Shown in pieces: positions 8,771 to 16,441 of a stretch of DNA of 21,960 bases (positions are counted from its first letter, which is position 1; every line of letters begins with the position of its first letter). Location: contig CAXNAA020000370.1 in NCBI GenBank assembly GCA_964200075.2, forward strand, positions 1 through 21,960, written 5' to 3'. Made by a program: the position numbers and the translations under genes. Source of the DNA: Sphacelaria rigidula (lineage: Eukaryota; Phaeophyceae; Sphacelariales). A model generated the notes under the pieces. That model did not search any database and was not told the origin of the DNA. It worked only from the letters and a program-made list of their open reading frames with translations.

Positions 8771-9007
8771 GCCCCCCGGTGGTGTAATGGTCCGACTGTA
8801 GCCATTAGGGTGGAGAGAACGGGGGTTCGATTCCCGATGCGTTGTCGAATGGGTTTGTGTGACGTGAGTTGCGGCGGTGTGGCAGTGCTTATCCAACCGC
8901 GAGACCAAAATGCAAGGCGCGTACCGGGGGAAAGATGGGTTGATCCCTTGAGACCACGGACTCATCCCGAGGAAGGGGACGTGTTCAAAGTGTGAGGGAA
9001 AAAAAAA
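8771..9007 (+). mobile_element. tRNA-derived SINE with A tail, about 237 bp
   Basis: It opens GCCCCCCGGTGGTGTAATGG, with an A-box-like TGGTGTAATGG at 8780-8790. A B box GGTTCGATTCC lies at 8824-8834, at normal tRNA spacing. The bases after the B box do not close an acceptor stem, and an unrelated body of about 165 bp follows, ending in nine A residues (8999-9007). A tRNA-like head, a unique body and an A tail are the standard SINE layout. Clear target-site duplications were not found. The minus-strand frame that crosses it (8729-9220) is probably spurious. Confidence 0.75.
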
Positions 9008-9210
9008 TGTTGTGCTTGCCCTCAAAGACGAAGAGCAGGCTGGTCGGCAAGATATAAAATACAAACAAGTACACAATGACATGATACCTCCTTCAAGTGC
9101 AACAAACGCAGAAGCTGTGAATAAATGTACTACCCTGCCCAGGAAGCGAGGATCCGCCAGCGATAGCAATGTCTGGCAAAACCGCTGTGCTCCATATGCT
9201 GTCTTTCGTG

Positions 9211-9400
9211 AACGTTTCACACCTTGGACAATAGACTATATGGTCAATAGTTGCAATAGACAAGAAAAGAACTGCATAAAAGTATAGGCCTATTGCGGCT
9301 ATTGTCGGCCGGCAATAGTTGCAATAGGCCTATACCTCATGCAGTACACTTCTCGTCTGTTGCATCTATTGACCATATTTTGTCCGAGGTGTGGAACGTT
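9211..9400. repeat. Imperfect 190-bp nested palindrome
   Basis: The left arm (9211-9296) begins AACGTTTCACACCTTGGACA and ends GTATAGGCCTATTGC. The right arm (9321-9400) is its approximate inverse, beginning GCAATAGGCCTATAC and ending GTGGAACGTT. The 24-nt spacer is itself palindromic (CTATTG TCGGCCGG CAATAG, 9299-9318). The hexamer CAATAG recurs several times. The arms differ by scattered substitutions and small gaps, so the structure is old or evolving rather than a fresh inversion. It resembles a fold-back or MITE-type insertion. Confidence 0.85.
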
Positions 9401-9551
9401 TCGACCGCATCTTCTATGCTCAACACCGTGCACGTAGTTGACATTTCAACCAACACCGCTAACGGAAATCACTCAACATGCGCGGTATAGCCAAGACACA
9501 CAGCTACCGATGACTGTCATTGCCGATGTGATATACCCTTGTCGACAGTGA

Positions 9552-9890
9552 GTAACTGGAAGTGAAGTTAAAGGCACGACCTGCGAACATCGCGCTATGT
9601 ACAAAGGTTGGGAGCGCAAGTTTGGCCTCAAACGATGGCTGGAAGCAAATTTCGGTTGCACGTGCAGGGGCGTGGCGCTGAGTTTCTTGTGATGCGACTT
9701 ACGTGCTATCGCAGCTTGGAAGGGCAGGATGGAGAATGGCTTCAGGTTCGTACAAACATCGACATCTGGTGTTGATGTTTTCAAGCAGACACGCATCGCC
9801 GAGTTGTCTGCTGCACTCGGTGGAATTGAGTCGGAGCTCACTGAGGATGTACTTTCAGATATTTCTTGCACGTGTATTCCCACATGTTGG
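9552..9890 (+). pseudogene. Unknown protein-like frame with one internal stop
   Basis: The frame beginning after the stop at 9549-9551 stays open to 9890 except for a TGA at 9690-9692. A possible start is the ATG at 9597, giving about 31 residues before the internal stop. The part after it includes MENGFRFVQTSTSGVDVFKQ from 9729 and an amphipathic helix-like RIAELSAALGGIESELTEDV, ending with a Cys pair (SCTCIPTCW). It looks protein-like in composition, with regularly spaced hydrophobic residues, but I do not recognise a family. The opposite strand has an uninterrupted 136-codon frame (9473-9883), which could instead be the real one or a mirror of it. An intron around the internal stop is possible but not shown. 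Confidence 0.3.
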
Positions 9891-10048
9891 TGATTACACG
9901 CTGAATCGTTTGTTATTACTCCGTCGCCCCTTGTTTGTTAGGGGGTGTACTCGTGAGCATGCATGTCGTAGTAATAAGACCATTGTTCGTTAGGGAAGAG
10001 TAGATTACGTGTCCTCATTGTCTGAGAATCACTGGTAACTATGAAGGA

Positions 10049-10094
10049 AATCCGGTGGGCCCCACCAACTGCAGGCCAGGAGCCATAGCCCGCA
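10049..10094 (-). repeat. Repeat R2, copy 1 (inverted relative to 10741-10800)
   Basis: The block CCAACTGCAGGCCAGGAGCC at 10065-10084 is the exact reverse complement of 10751-10770. Similarity continues on both sides with gaps: GCGGG then CT(A or GT)TGG inward, and TTCCTTC outward. The two copies are therefore a dispersed repeat in opposite orientation rather than simple TIRs. Confidence 0.7.
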
Positions 10095-10299
10095 AATGTG
10101 AGTTCGCCGAAGGCGAGGCTGAGGAGCGAGGAGGGGGGAGGGGGGTTACCCGAGTTTTCAGAGGTGGGTACCCCCTGAATACCATCGGATGTTGTCGATA
10201 GTAAGTGATGTATAGTGCCAGAACTTTGCACGGGATACGTGCCGTGCGTTCAGCAGCCCAACCGCAGCTAGGGCCAAGGCAAGTGGTGAGTGATCACAC

Positions 10300-10474
10300 T
10301 GAAACCGAGCACCTCAGCACGCTGGAACCAACGAGTTATCGATTATACTGAAACCAAGTAGCTTTTGACCACATTGAAATCAAGTAGTTATTGCCTGCAC
10401 TGAAATCAAGGATACTTTGCACTACACTAAACCCAAGTAATTTAATCCACACTACGCTCAAGTGATACCTGTGC
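10300..10474 (+). repeat. 26-bp tandem repeat, about seven diverged units
   Basis: Successive units begin TGAAACCGAG (10300), TGGAACCAAC (10323), TGAAACCAAG (10349), TGAAATCAAG (10375), TGAAATCAAG (10401), TAAACCCAAG (10428) and TACGCTCAAG (10453). Spacing is 23, 26, 26, 26, 27 and 25 bases. The consensus is about TGAAACCAAGTAGTTATTNN followed by CACAC. The unit length is not a multiple of three, so this is unlikely to be a coding repeat. Confidence 0.8.
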
Positions 10475-10740
10475 ATAGCAATAAAAATATGATCATACAA
10501 GCGCCATAATCAAAAAGTGTGATCATCTTTTCGATCTTGCGCCAGAGTACTGTTGGAGTCCAGAGTCCTACCCAACACAGGCAGGACACCAAAACCTTTT
10601 GGTTTCAAGTTGCTCACGCACAGGCGACCGACCCATGGATAACGACGGCGTTGTCTATTCCATGCAGTGGTGGAGAAACGGGAAGAAGAGGTTTCTCCTC
10701 TAGTGTTCCAGTTTTCCTCATTTCTCGACAGCCTCCCAGG

Positions 10741-10800
10741 GCGGGACTGTGGCTCCTGGCCTGCAGTTGGCAGGGCCTGTTGGCAAACCCGTAGTTCCTT
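10741..10800 (+). repeat. Repeat R2, copy 2
   Basis: Contains GGCTCCTGGCCTGCAGTTGG (10751-10770), a perfect inverse of 10065-10084, preceded by GCGGGACTGT and followed by a TTCCTT shared with copy 1. It lies directly upstream of the broken ORF starting at 10807. Confidence 0.7.
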
Positions 10801-10806
10801 CGGAAT

Positions 10807-11174
10807 ATGGATGATGGCGACAGAAACTATCAATCCTAGGCAAAACAACACAGTGCGCCGACAGCCACAGAAGTTGGAGCGCCAAATAATTTCCCAGTAC
10901 GTGCTATCTTGGCGGATGGATCGACAAAATACATGCACGTATCCGGAAATGGCATAACACACGATGCACTCCCTATGCATGAGTACTACAAGAGACGGCG
11001 GTGTCCCCTGAGGATGACATGAAGTGCCCCTCTCATGAAAAAGTGTGGAAGATTACCTTCCATGCACTCAAGTGGGCACACACGTGGAAACTACTCGCTG
11101 CTGAAGGCCGTAAAGTCATGAAGAATGAAGCCGCCTGGAAATCTGCAACGACCTGCTGCTGCGGTCGCATCTAA
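10807..11174 (+). pseudogene. Unknown protein-like ORF with one stop and one frameshift
   Basis: From an ATG at 10807 the frame reads MDDGDRNYQS, meets TAG at 10837-10839, then continues open from 10840 to 11019 with ADGSTKYMHVSGNGITHDAL and MHEYYKRRR. Another frame is open from 10983 to the TAA at 11172-11174 and reads SPEDDMKCPSHEKVWKITFH then KWAHTWKLLAAEGRKVMKNE. The two join naturally if a frameshift lies near 11000. The segment is rich in Lys, Trp, His and Met and ends in a CCC cluster. No family is recognised. It could be a decayed gene, two exons, or transposon-encoded. Neither part has a long ATG-initiated frame. Confidence 0.35.
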
Positions 11175-11477
11175 ACGCAGCTGTGTGGAATACGGGTGGT
11201 CGCTGTCGCAATGACAACGAATCAGAAGCAAGCTTCCTTCCCCCCCACCCACCCGGCACCCCCGCGTCTCAATCTGAGCTACTCAGTACGTTAAGCATAC
11301 AATGTACTCGTAGTTAACATTTAAGGGTGGACAGCCAACCGAACGTGCTGTCAACTTTGGAGGCGTGAATTGCGCTTCGTCTATTACAAGTGAAGTGATA
11401 CCTGCAGGTATCCACCGTGCGCAGTCGTGCGGTGTTGTCTATACTGTCTGCTCACTCTTCACTGTACTGTACCATAG
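11175..11477. other. Spacer upstream of the exon-like segments
   Basis: A C-rich tract (about 11232-11266) precedes this spacer's second half. It ends in a pyrimidine-containing stretch and CCATAG at 11472-11477, read here as a possible splice acceptor for the segment at 11478. A start codon at 11365 is in frame with that segment, so an unspliced frame (11365-11580) is an alternative. Confidence 0.3.
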
Positions 11478-11572
11478 GGATCCACATGGGGCTGACCTGT
11501 ACATCCGTAGCCTCAATCTTGAGAGGGTAACCCTCAACGGCGCCTTTGATTGGGGATCGCAGGACATTGTGC
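11478..11572 (+). CDS. Candidate exon (95 bp) upstream of the C2-like exon
   Basis: Open in a single frame, reading DPHGADLYIRSLNLERVTLN then GAFDWGSQDIV. It is bounded by CCATAG on the left and by C|GTGAGTAA on the right (donor GT at 11573-11574), a near-consensus donor. The other two frames contain stops. It ends one base into a codon. Joining to the acceptor AG at 11820-11821 would keep the C2-like segment in frame; joining to the better-looking acceptor at 11809-11810 would not. No domain is recognised in this piece. The call is an inference from splice-like borders and protein-like composition. Confidence 0.35.
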
Positions 11573-11810
11573 GTGAGTAACCTCATCCTCGCGTTCTCCC
11601 CTCAGATGTTCAAGCGCGTCAAATGCTGTCGAGCGTGACGTACGTAGGTCTGTCAATGATACGCAAGAGTATTTCACCGGCAACGGGACTGTGCATACAA
11701 TGTTTGATCGAATATATTGACGAAAAACGGTAAAACGAGGCTCATCAGCGCTCACACACCTACTGCTGCTGCTACCTAAGCATGCTCACTGCTACTGCTG
11801 CTTCCTGTAG

Positions 11811-11964
11811 TACATTTGAAGACAATGACACGCTGGAAATAGGCTCGCTGAGTGTGCAGTTGATTGCTGGCCGGAACATTGAGCTACCCGGCACCGGCGG
11901 GTACATGGACATGCTGCTCAACTCCCTGGAGCAGGCACATCCTTACTGCAGAGTGACGCTCGGG
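11811..11964 (+). CDS. Candidate exon encoding the start of a C2-like domain
   Basis: The frame reads LEIGSLSVQLIAGRNIELPG and, about 20 residues later, AHPYCRVTLG. C2 domains typically begin 'G.L.V.(L/V)I.(A/G)(R/K)NL' and continue '..(S/D)DPY..V.LG', so the match covers beta strands 1 and 2 and the start of strand 3; His replaces the usual calcium-binding Asp before PY. C2 domains bind membranes, often through calcium, and occur in lipid-signalling and trafficking proteins. The segment ends at GGG|GTATGTGAG (GT at 11965-11966), a strong donor-like site. It is preceded by CTTCCTGTAG (acceptor AG 11809-11810), or alternatively starts at 11822. The rest of the domain ('NP.W.E') was not found downstream. 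An unspliced frame 11782-12039 is also open. Confidence 0.45.
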
Positions 11965-12419
11965 GTATGTGAGCTGCCCGAGATAGACATGGTAGACTCA
12001 GTCATTGAGACTGAGTTTTCGGGTGGTATTGTTGGTTAGACTGAGTGAGGACTGAGGCTGAGCGCCATCGCCCTGGACGTGCCTTGTCACAAGTGTTTAC
12101 GAATAATCACGGACAAATATCGGTTTTGTCAATAGATTGAACATGATTCCATACAGTTTGCACGGGGTATAACACACCCCCTGGGTGGTGAGAATAAGAA
12201 TTCAACCCTGGAGAAAGAATATCACGTGTCGCACCCACTACATCCATAGAAGGGAATAGAAAAGGCGAAAAATCATGGTATTTCAGATAAGCGTGGGTCA
12301 GAGTTTGCGATTCTCGTGTGGGAGATGCCAAACTTAGAGAGGATGGCATGGCAGGATGTTGAACGAGTGTAGAGCGGGTAGAAGGTGCACGTCAAAAATT
12401 GAAAACGACACCCACGTCA
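11965..12419. other. Putative intron or spacer downstream of the C2-like exon
   Basis: Starts with a donor-like GTATGTGAG. It holds a small imperfect inverted run around ACTCAGTCATTGAGACTGAG (11998-12017) and further GACTGAG copies to about 12060. No exon completing the C2 domain was recognised before the TIR element begins at 12420. Confidence 0.35.
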
Positions 12420-12892
12420 TACGAGCTGGGCCGGCCTAAAAACGGCTTTAAGCTCTAAATGCTGTATCTCATCGACACCGGCGAGTTGGGCCGTGATCCG
12501 CATATCGTAATAATCGTCTAATCAAGGGAAAGGTGCCCATCTGCTCAAAAAATTGGGCCCATACTTTCTCGTTGATTATACCCCATATCAAGTAATTCCT
12601 ATACCTAAGAGAGATAGCGCCAATATTAAAATCTCTGCATACCCTGGACAGTAGGAATCTCTGTGAAACTCCCGATCGATGCATTTAGCGGATGGCGACG
12701 AAAATTGGTGTGGAGAACGACAAAAGAGTGCCGAATAAAAACAAAATGGGCCTTCATTTTTTTTTTCCATAGAGGTTAGGGCGTTTCAAGGAATAAATGG
12801 TCTTCGCCATCGTAGAACGCCCTGAACCAGTGACAAAAATTGAAAAAAAATCAACCTGACCCACTTTTTCTTGTTGATTATGCCTGAAAGGC

Positions 12893-12965
12893 GAGCCTAC
12901 GTCTGTGACCACGGGTTCGCGAGATCGGACTAATGTGCGGAAATAGTAATAATATAATAATATGC
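12893..12965 (+). repeat. 3' end of an AT-tailed SINE-like family (S2), copy 1
   Basis: GACCACGGGTTCGCGAGATC then GGACTAATGTGCGG followed by AATAGTAATAATATAATAAT. It matches the reverse complement of about 17138-17222, including the B-box-like GGGTTCG(A/C)GAGATCG and a TAA/AAT-rich tail. The 5' tRNA-like half was not recognised at this copy. Confidence 0.6.
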
Positions 12966-13070
12966 CTTAAAGAGCGCCCACACAAATTTTCAACACACGA
13001 AAACCAAACATGGGCCGGTGAGTGCCTGCGAAATACTGTTCCGAATTTTTACCGACCCAGTTTTTGAGAG

Positions 13071-13173
13071 GCCCATGCTCCCGCGAGTATTTAGAGTTGG
13101 ACCGTAAAATTTGGTATTAATTGTCCATACCAAATTTCAGGGTCCAACTCTAAATACTCGCGGGAGCATGGGC
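13071..13173. repeat. Nearly perfect hairpin: 47-bp arms, 9-nt loop
   Basis: The left arm (13071-13117) begins GCCCATGCTCCCGCGAGTAT. The right arm (13127-13173) ends ATACTCGCGGGAGCATGGGC. 45 of 47 positions pair; the two mismatches lie near the inner part (around 13104-13106). The loop is 13118-13126. Such high arm identity means recent origin or selection to keep pairing. As RNA it would be a long, small-RNA-precursor-like duplex; as DNA, a very small palindromic insertion. Confidence 0.92.
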
Positions 13174-13214
13174 TTGCAAATCTCAAATCCGCCTCTAGGC
13201 TGGCCCAGCTCGTA

Positions 13215-13627
13215 GAATGGCCGAATAACCCTTTGGAAACCCTCCCCGTCTGTCCCTGGCCCAGACGTCTCATTATATCAAGCCCTGACACAGAAGGAAA
13301 AAGGTAACAGAAAACACGGACGGCAACGATTTTCACAGCGGAAGGCCACAGAAGAATCCACCAGCATACGCCATGCTCGCACCAAAAGTGTCACCCCGGT
13401 TCAGTCGGATTGGTTTTATCCAGTGAGGGACGCAATGGGCCAAGTCTGTTCAAGTTTGTGCACACAGCCAAAATCAACACCACCTGTCTATTTTCTATTT
13501 ACGGAGTCCCGTGCAGCACTGGAACACAATTTTATAAGGGTCTGAAAAACACGATCGGGGCTAATAGTTTTGCGTGAAAGCTGTAAATAATCAACACATA
13601 TGTCGTTCGAAAAACAGGCAGCGGGTC
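13215..13627. other. No supported gene
   Basis: Open frames on the minus strand (13091-13336 and the left part of 13488-14276) run through repeats. Nothing else is recognised. Confidence 0.4.
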
Positions 13628-14061
13628 CATGGGTACGGCTCAAATTATATAACGCATACACTAATTCAAGTAATTTAATTAAAATTATTGCCAGCCCCTC
13701 TACACTGTATAACGCATTATAAAACGCAAACTTGATTCTAGTATGAACTCCATCACACTTATGTTCACTGGCCTTCTGGTTCCGTAGCCACCGCAGCCAC
13801 AGCGCAGGACCGTGCTGCGGAAAGATGGTATCCAGGACATCAACGGCCCTACACGGGGTGCTTTGTCTTTCCGTGTACGGGTTGGCATATCCAACGTTCG
13901 CTATGAGTGTCGCCGTGCCTCCGGTATGGTTGCGGTGGCGGGGGTTGGTGTTGCAGTCTCCATTTGCGCTTAGCCTTCGCCTTTTGTATCCTGCACAGCT
14001 TTGGATACGGGGCATGATATAATACTGTGCTATCGTTGTCGCTGTGCGTTGTTTCATGCTC
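13628..14061 (-). repeat. Dispersed repeat family R1, copy A (minus strand)
   Basis: Read on the minus strand it aligns with 16442-16866 (plus) over about 430 bp. Shared landmarks are CATGCCCCGT(A/G)TCCAA, TAAGCGCAAATG(G/A)AGACTGC, CCCG(T or ta)ACAC or TACC followed by GA(A/T)AGACA, GGATA(C/T)CATC and AATCAAGT. Its minus-strand frame (part of 13488-14276, 262 codons) and the plus-strand frame of copy B (16223-16741) give related peptides such as RHRNHTGGTA and GHRNRTGGTA. The peptides may be coded, or may only reflect the shared DNA. No known protein family is recognised. Confidence 0.75.
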
Positions 14062-14160
14062 CCGACCTGGACATGAAAAAAAAAAAAACTTATTGACCTC
14101 TCTGCGGCACATGGGGCTTGAGTAGCGCACGTGTGTCCATCAACACAGAAATCCAGGGTA

Positions 14161-14402
14161 AAATCTGTTCGAGAATCATGGAAAACAATTGAAGAAATAG
14201 CTGATCTCAGTTCAATTATTATATAACGATCCGTATCCATGAAGCCGGTGCCGAAAAACAGCACGTCGAAATCCACACTTTTAAATTGCCAGTACCAGAA
14301 GAGCTGAAGGCATCGATTTCATGGGTATATGGGTCGTTATCAAATAATGAAAACTGAAATCAGTTAATTTTTCGATGTTTTCCATGATTCTCGTACAGAT
14401 TT
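14161..14402. repeat. Imperfect fold-back, about 92-bp arms
   Basis: The left arm (14161-14252) begins AAATCTGTTCGAGAATCATG. The right arm (14309-14402) ends CATGATTCTCGTACAGATTT. Pairing is strong over the outer 25 bases and continues through CTGAT(C/T)TCAGTT and ATAACGA(T/C)CC to the inner end with substitutions and small gaps. The spacer of about 56 bp has no feature I recognise. It sits immediately beside repeat R1 copy A. Confidence 0.8.
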
Positions 14403-15178
14403 CATTCGGCAATCAGGATTTTCGATGGATACATGTACTCTACCCAAACCAGGTGAGGTCAACAAGATTGCACTGTTGGTTATTTGTTGTTCGGGCCTGG
14501 TCTGGGCTTCATTTCCCTTTGTTAGCTTACTACAGCCTAGGCAGTATTATTCTCTTTCCATATTATGGAGACATTTGTGTGAGAGAATATGTACCTTCCA
14601 GTACATACTGTCGAATTCCGCAGTTTCAAATGTCTCAGACCAAGAGTGGAGATCATCACGGTAAGAGGGGTGGGCACCTTCAGCGTCAAGAGCTTGCTTC
14701 ATGGGCGGTGTGCGGAGGTGGGGAAAGCACCATCACGCACGGAACCCGCCACAGCACACATCACAAGCGATTGCTGCTGAAAAAAGTTCCCGTCCCGGTA
14801 GAACACGGCGAAGTTGTGCCCTCTACATGCCGACCCCACCCCGCGCGCACGAATTTCAAATCATACTTATGTACAGTGTATATGTATGACACCCCTTGCT
14901 GTCTGTGTGTACGTGGTGTGCCACCCCTCGCTCCGTCACATCTTGTACAGCGGTCGGTGTTGCAGCTCAGCGTGCATTTGCCCCAGGTGGCGCACGCAGG
15001 AGTAATAGGCCGCCTCTGCTGCTGTGATGCCTGCCTGTATCTTGAGCGGAGCTGTATGGTAACACAGCCGCTATGGCGCACAAGCCGGCTGTAACAATTC
15101 ATACCGTGTGGAGATTCCTACACTGTCTTGAAGTGATACTACGCGCAGTTCCCACTACGAGTATGGCGCACGTCGCAG
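14403..15178 (+). other. Overlapping open frames, function unknown
   Basis: All three plus frames are unusually open here: 14375-15094 (239 codons), 14425-14664 (79) and 14589-14780 (63). The 14425 frame begins MDTCTLPKPGEVNKIALLVI and has a hydrophobic run (about residues 15-36) that could be a membrane segment. It ends where a donor-like CACG|GTAAGAGG occurs (GT at 14661). An alternative reading is an intron from the GTGAGG at 14454 to the CTACAG ending at 14534. No family is recognised, and I cannot choose between frames. Confidence 0.25.
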
Positions 15179-15252
15179 TAGACAATAGCTTCCATACTGT
15201 GCACAATACATTCTTCTAAATTGTATACTGGCTGTAGAAAGCTGCTGTCTAG
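15179..15252. repeat. Weak imperfect hairpin
   Basis: TAGACAATAGCTTCCATACT (15179-15198) and the complement of the run ending GCTGCTGTCTA (to 15251) pair imperfectly, roughly two thirds of positions, with a very short loop. It lies in an otherwise featureless stretch. Confidence 0.35.
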
Positions 15253-16191
15253 GGTGTATGTAATACATTTCCACATGTATTCGGGGGTGACATCATGAAA
15301 TAATCCACAGCACATGGCCGAAGTGGAAGTGAGGCAATCACCGAAATATTCACGTGCAATCATCGAAATATTCACATGCAAAGCTTGTGCGGCCGTACTC
15401 TAAGTTTATAACGCTAGAAGAACACCAGTACAACGACCACCCCGGCTGCCGGCCTGTTTGCACGGCCGTCCTAGTAGTGGTGGGACTGTCTGCACCGCGA
15501 TGTCGCCCCCAGTGCCAGGTACGCTGGCAAGTGTCCGTGGCGCTACCCACTGGTCGCGCGACAGGAGCTTAACCTTCGAATGTCGACCTTTTTGAAGCGG
15601 AAACGTTCAGCTCCCAACCCTCACATATATAGCGGACCATAAGCGATGCTTGTTTACTGGCTTTCTTCAAGCGTTCATCCATAACTGGGCGAAGATTGAT
15701 GATGAGGCCGACAGATTCCGTCGCAGCCTGCGTTCTCAACTGTCACTGTACCCACTATCATCGTCATTAGACAGCACGGTGTTGAAGACATATGATCCGA
15801 CGCACCGTGGGTATCCACCGTACCAAAGCAGACTGGGCCATCAGCGACTTCCCCTGCCGCAGCTGTGACTGTGACACCTTCCTCTAATACCAATCTACAC
15901 GTTCTCCAAGTTTCGGCGTCATCTGACGCGAGGTGCGGATTCTCTTCACGCCTCAGCTGCCAAAACACCGCCTCCATATTATGGAAAAGGATAAACACTG
16001 TAAGACAGTAGCGGGAGAAGAGCTGAAAAAAAGGTGTGCAGTCAACATCGATAATAATTTTATAGGCACTAAATCATGAAACACGCGAAGCGTACTGCAT
16101 ACCTTCAAAAGGAAGCGGTGCTCTAGCACACGGCATCGCACACGCAAGAGACGTACATGATTACGTCAGCTGTATGATGTCCCGTGTCTCC
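15253..16191. other. Interior between the 30-bp inverted repeats; no supported gene
   Basis: The interval between the two 30-bp inverted copies (15394-16191) contains small frames on both strands (for example 15650-15868 plus, 15675-15998 minus, 15953-16147 minus) but no transposase or other recognisable domain. Confidence 0.4.
15364..15393 (+). repeat. 30-bp perfect inverted repeat, left copy
   Basis: Begins CGAAATATTCACATGCAAAG and ends CTTGTGCGGC. It is exactly inverse to 16192-16221. A second partial copy (CGAAATATTCACGTGCAA) lies immediately upstream at about 15342-15359, so the left end carries a short tandem of the outer half. Confidence 0.9.
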
Positions 16192-16221
16192 GCCGCACAA
16201 GCTTTGCATGTGAATATTTCG
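16192..16221 (-). repeat. 30-bp perfect inverted repeat, right copy
   Basis: GCCGCACAAGCTTTGCATGT then GAATATTTCG, the exact reverse complement of 15364-15393. The pair could mark the ends of an 858-bp element; the flanks show no clear target duplication. Confidence 0.9.
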
Positions 16222-16441
16222 GTTGTCTCCGCCGTTGTACCTCGACAACTTTCCGTCGCGATGCCGACTGCATCTGTACCGCAAGATTCGCCAGCGCTGG
16301 CCAGCCAGTGGGCACCGTACTTTTCATGTCTGTACGGTACCGATCAACACGAGCCATCCAGAACAACAGTACGACAGCCGACAAAAGGGAGCCAGCAGCG
16401 TTGATTCGGGTACAGTCCTCTTCTCGGGATATGATTGGTGC

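Larger units (their letters stand above)
12420..13214 (+). mobile_element. Candidate MITE-like element with 19-bp TIRs
   Basis: TACGAGCTGGGCCGGCCTA at 12420-12438 is the reverse complement of 13196-13214 except at one base. The outermost dinucleotide at each end is TA, so the element may be CGAGCTGGGCC-ended with a TA target duplication. Looser similarity continues inward for perhaps 20-25 bases. No transposase frame is seen. The interior includes a SINE 3' end (12893-12965), a duplicated motif CCCA..CTTT(C/T)T(C/T)(G)TTGATTAT near 12558-12577 and 12864-12885, and a strong hairpin (13071-13173) just inside the right end. It could instead be two separate inverted copies of a repeat. Confidence 0.5.

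Noticed and set aside
8771-8842. Functional tRNA gene
   Set aside because: No acceptor-stem closure, and a body plus A tail follow, as in a SINE.
8729-9220. 163-codon minus-strand ORF as a gene
   Set aside because: Most of it is the antisense of the SINE at 8771-9007.
10065-10770. Simple TIR pair of a 706-bp element
   Set aside because: Similarity extends outward from both copies, so these are inverted copies of a longer repeat rather than element ends.
13488-14276. 262-codon minus-strand ORF as a real gene
   Set aside because: It is built from dispersed repeat R1 plus half of a fold-back; the peptide similarity to 16223-16741 follows from shared repeat DNA.
14375-15094. 239-codon ORF as a confirmed protein
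   Set aside because: Three overlapping plus frames are open, no family is recognised, and it begins inside a fold-back arm; kept only as an unassigned open region.
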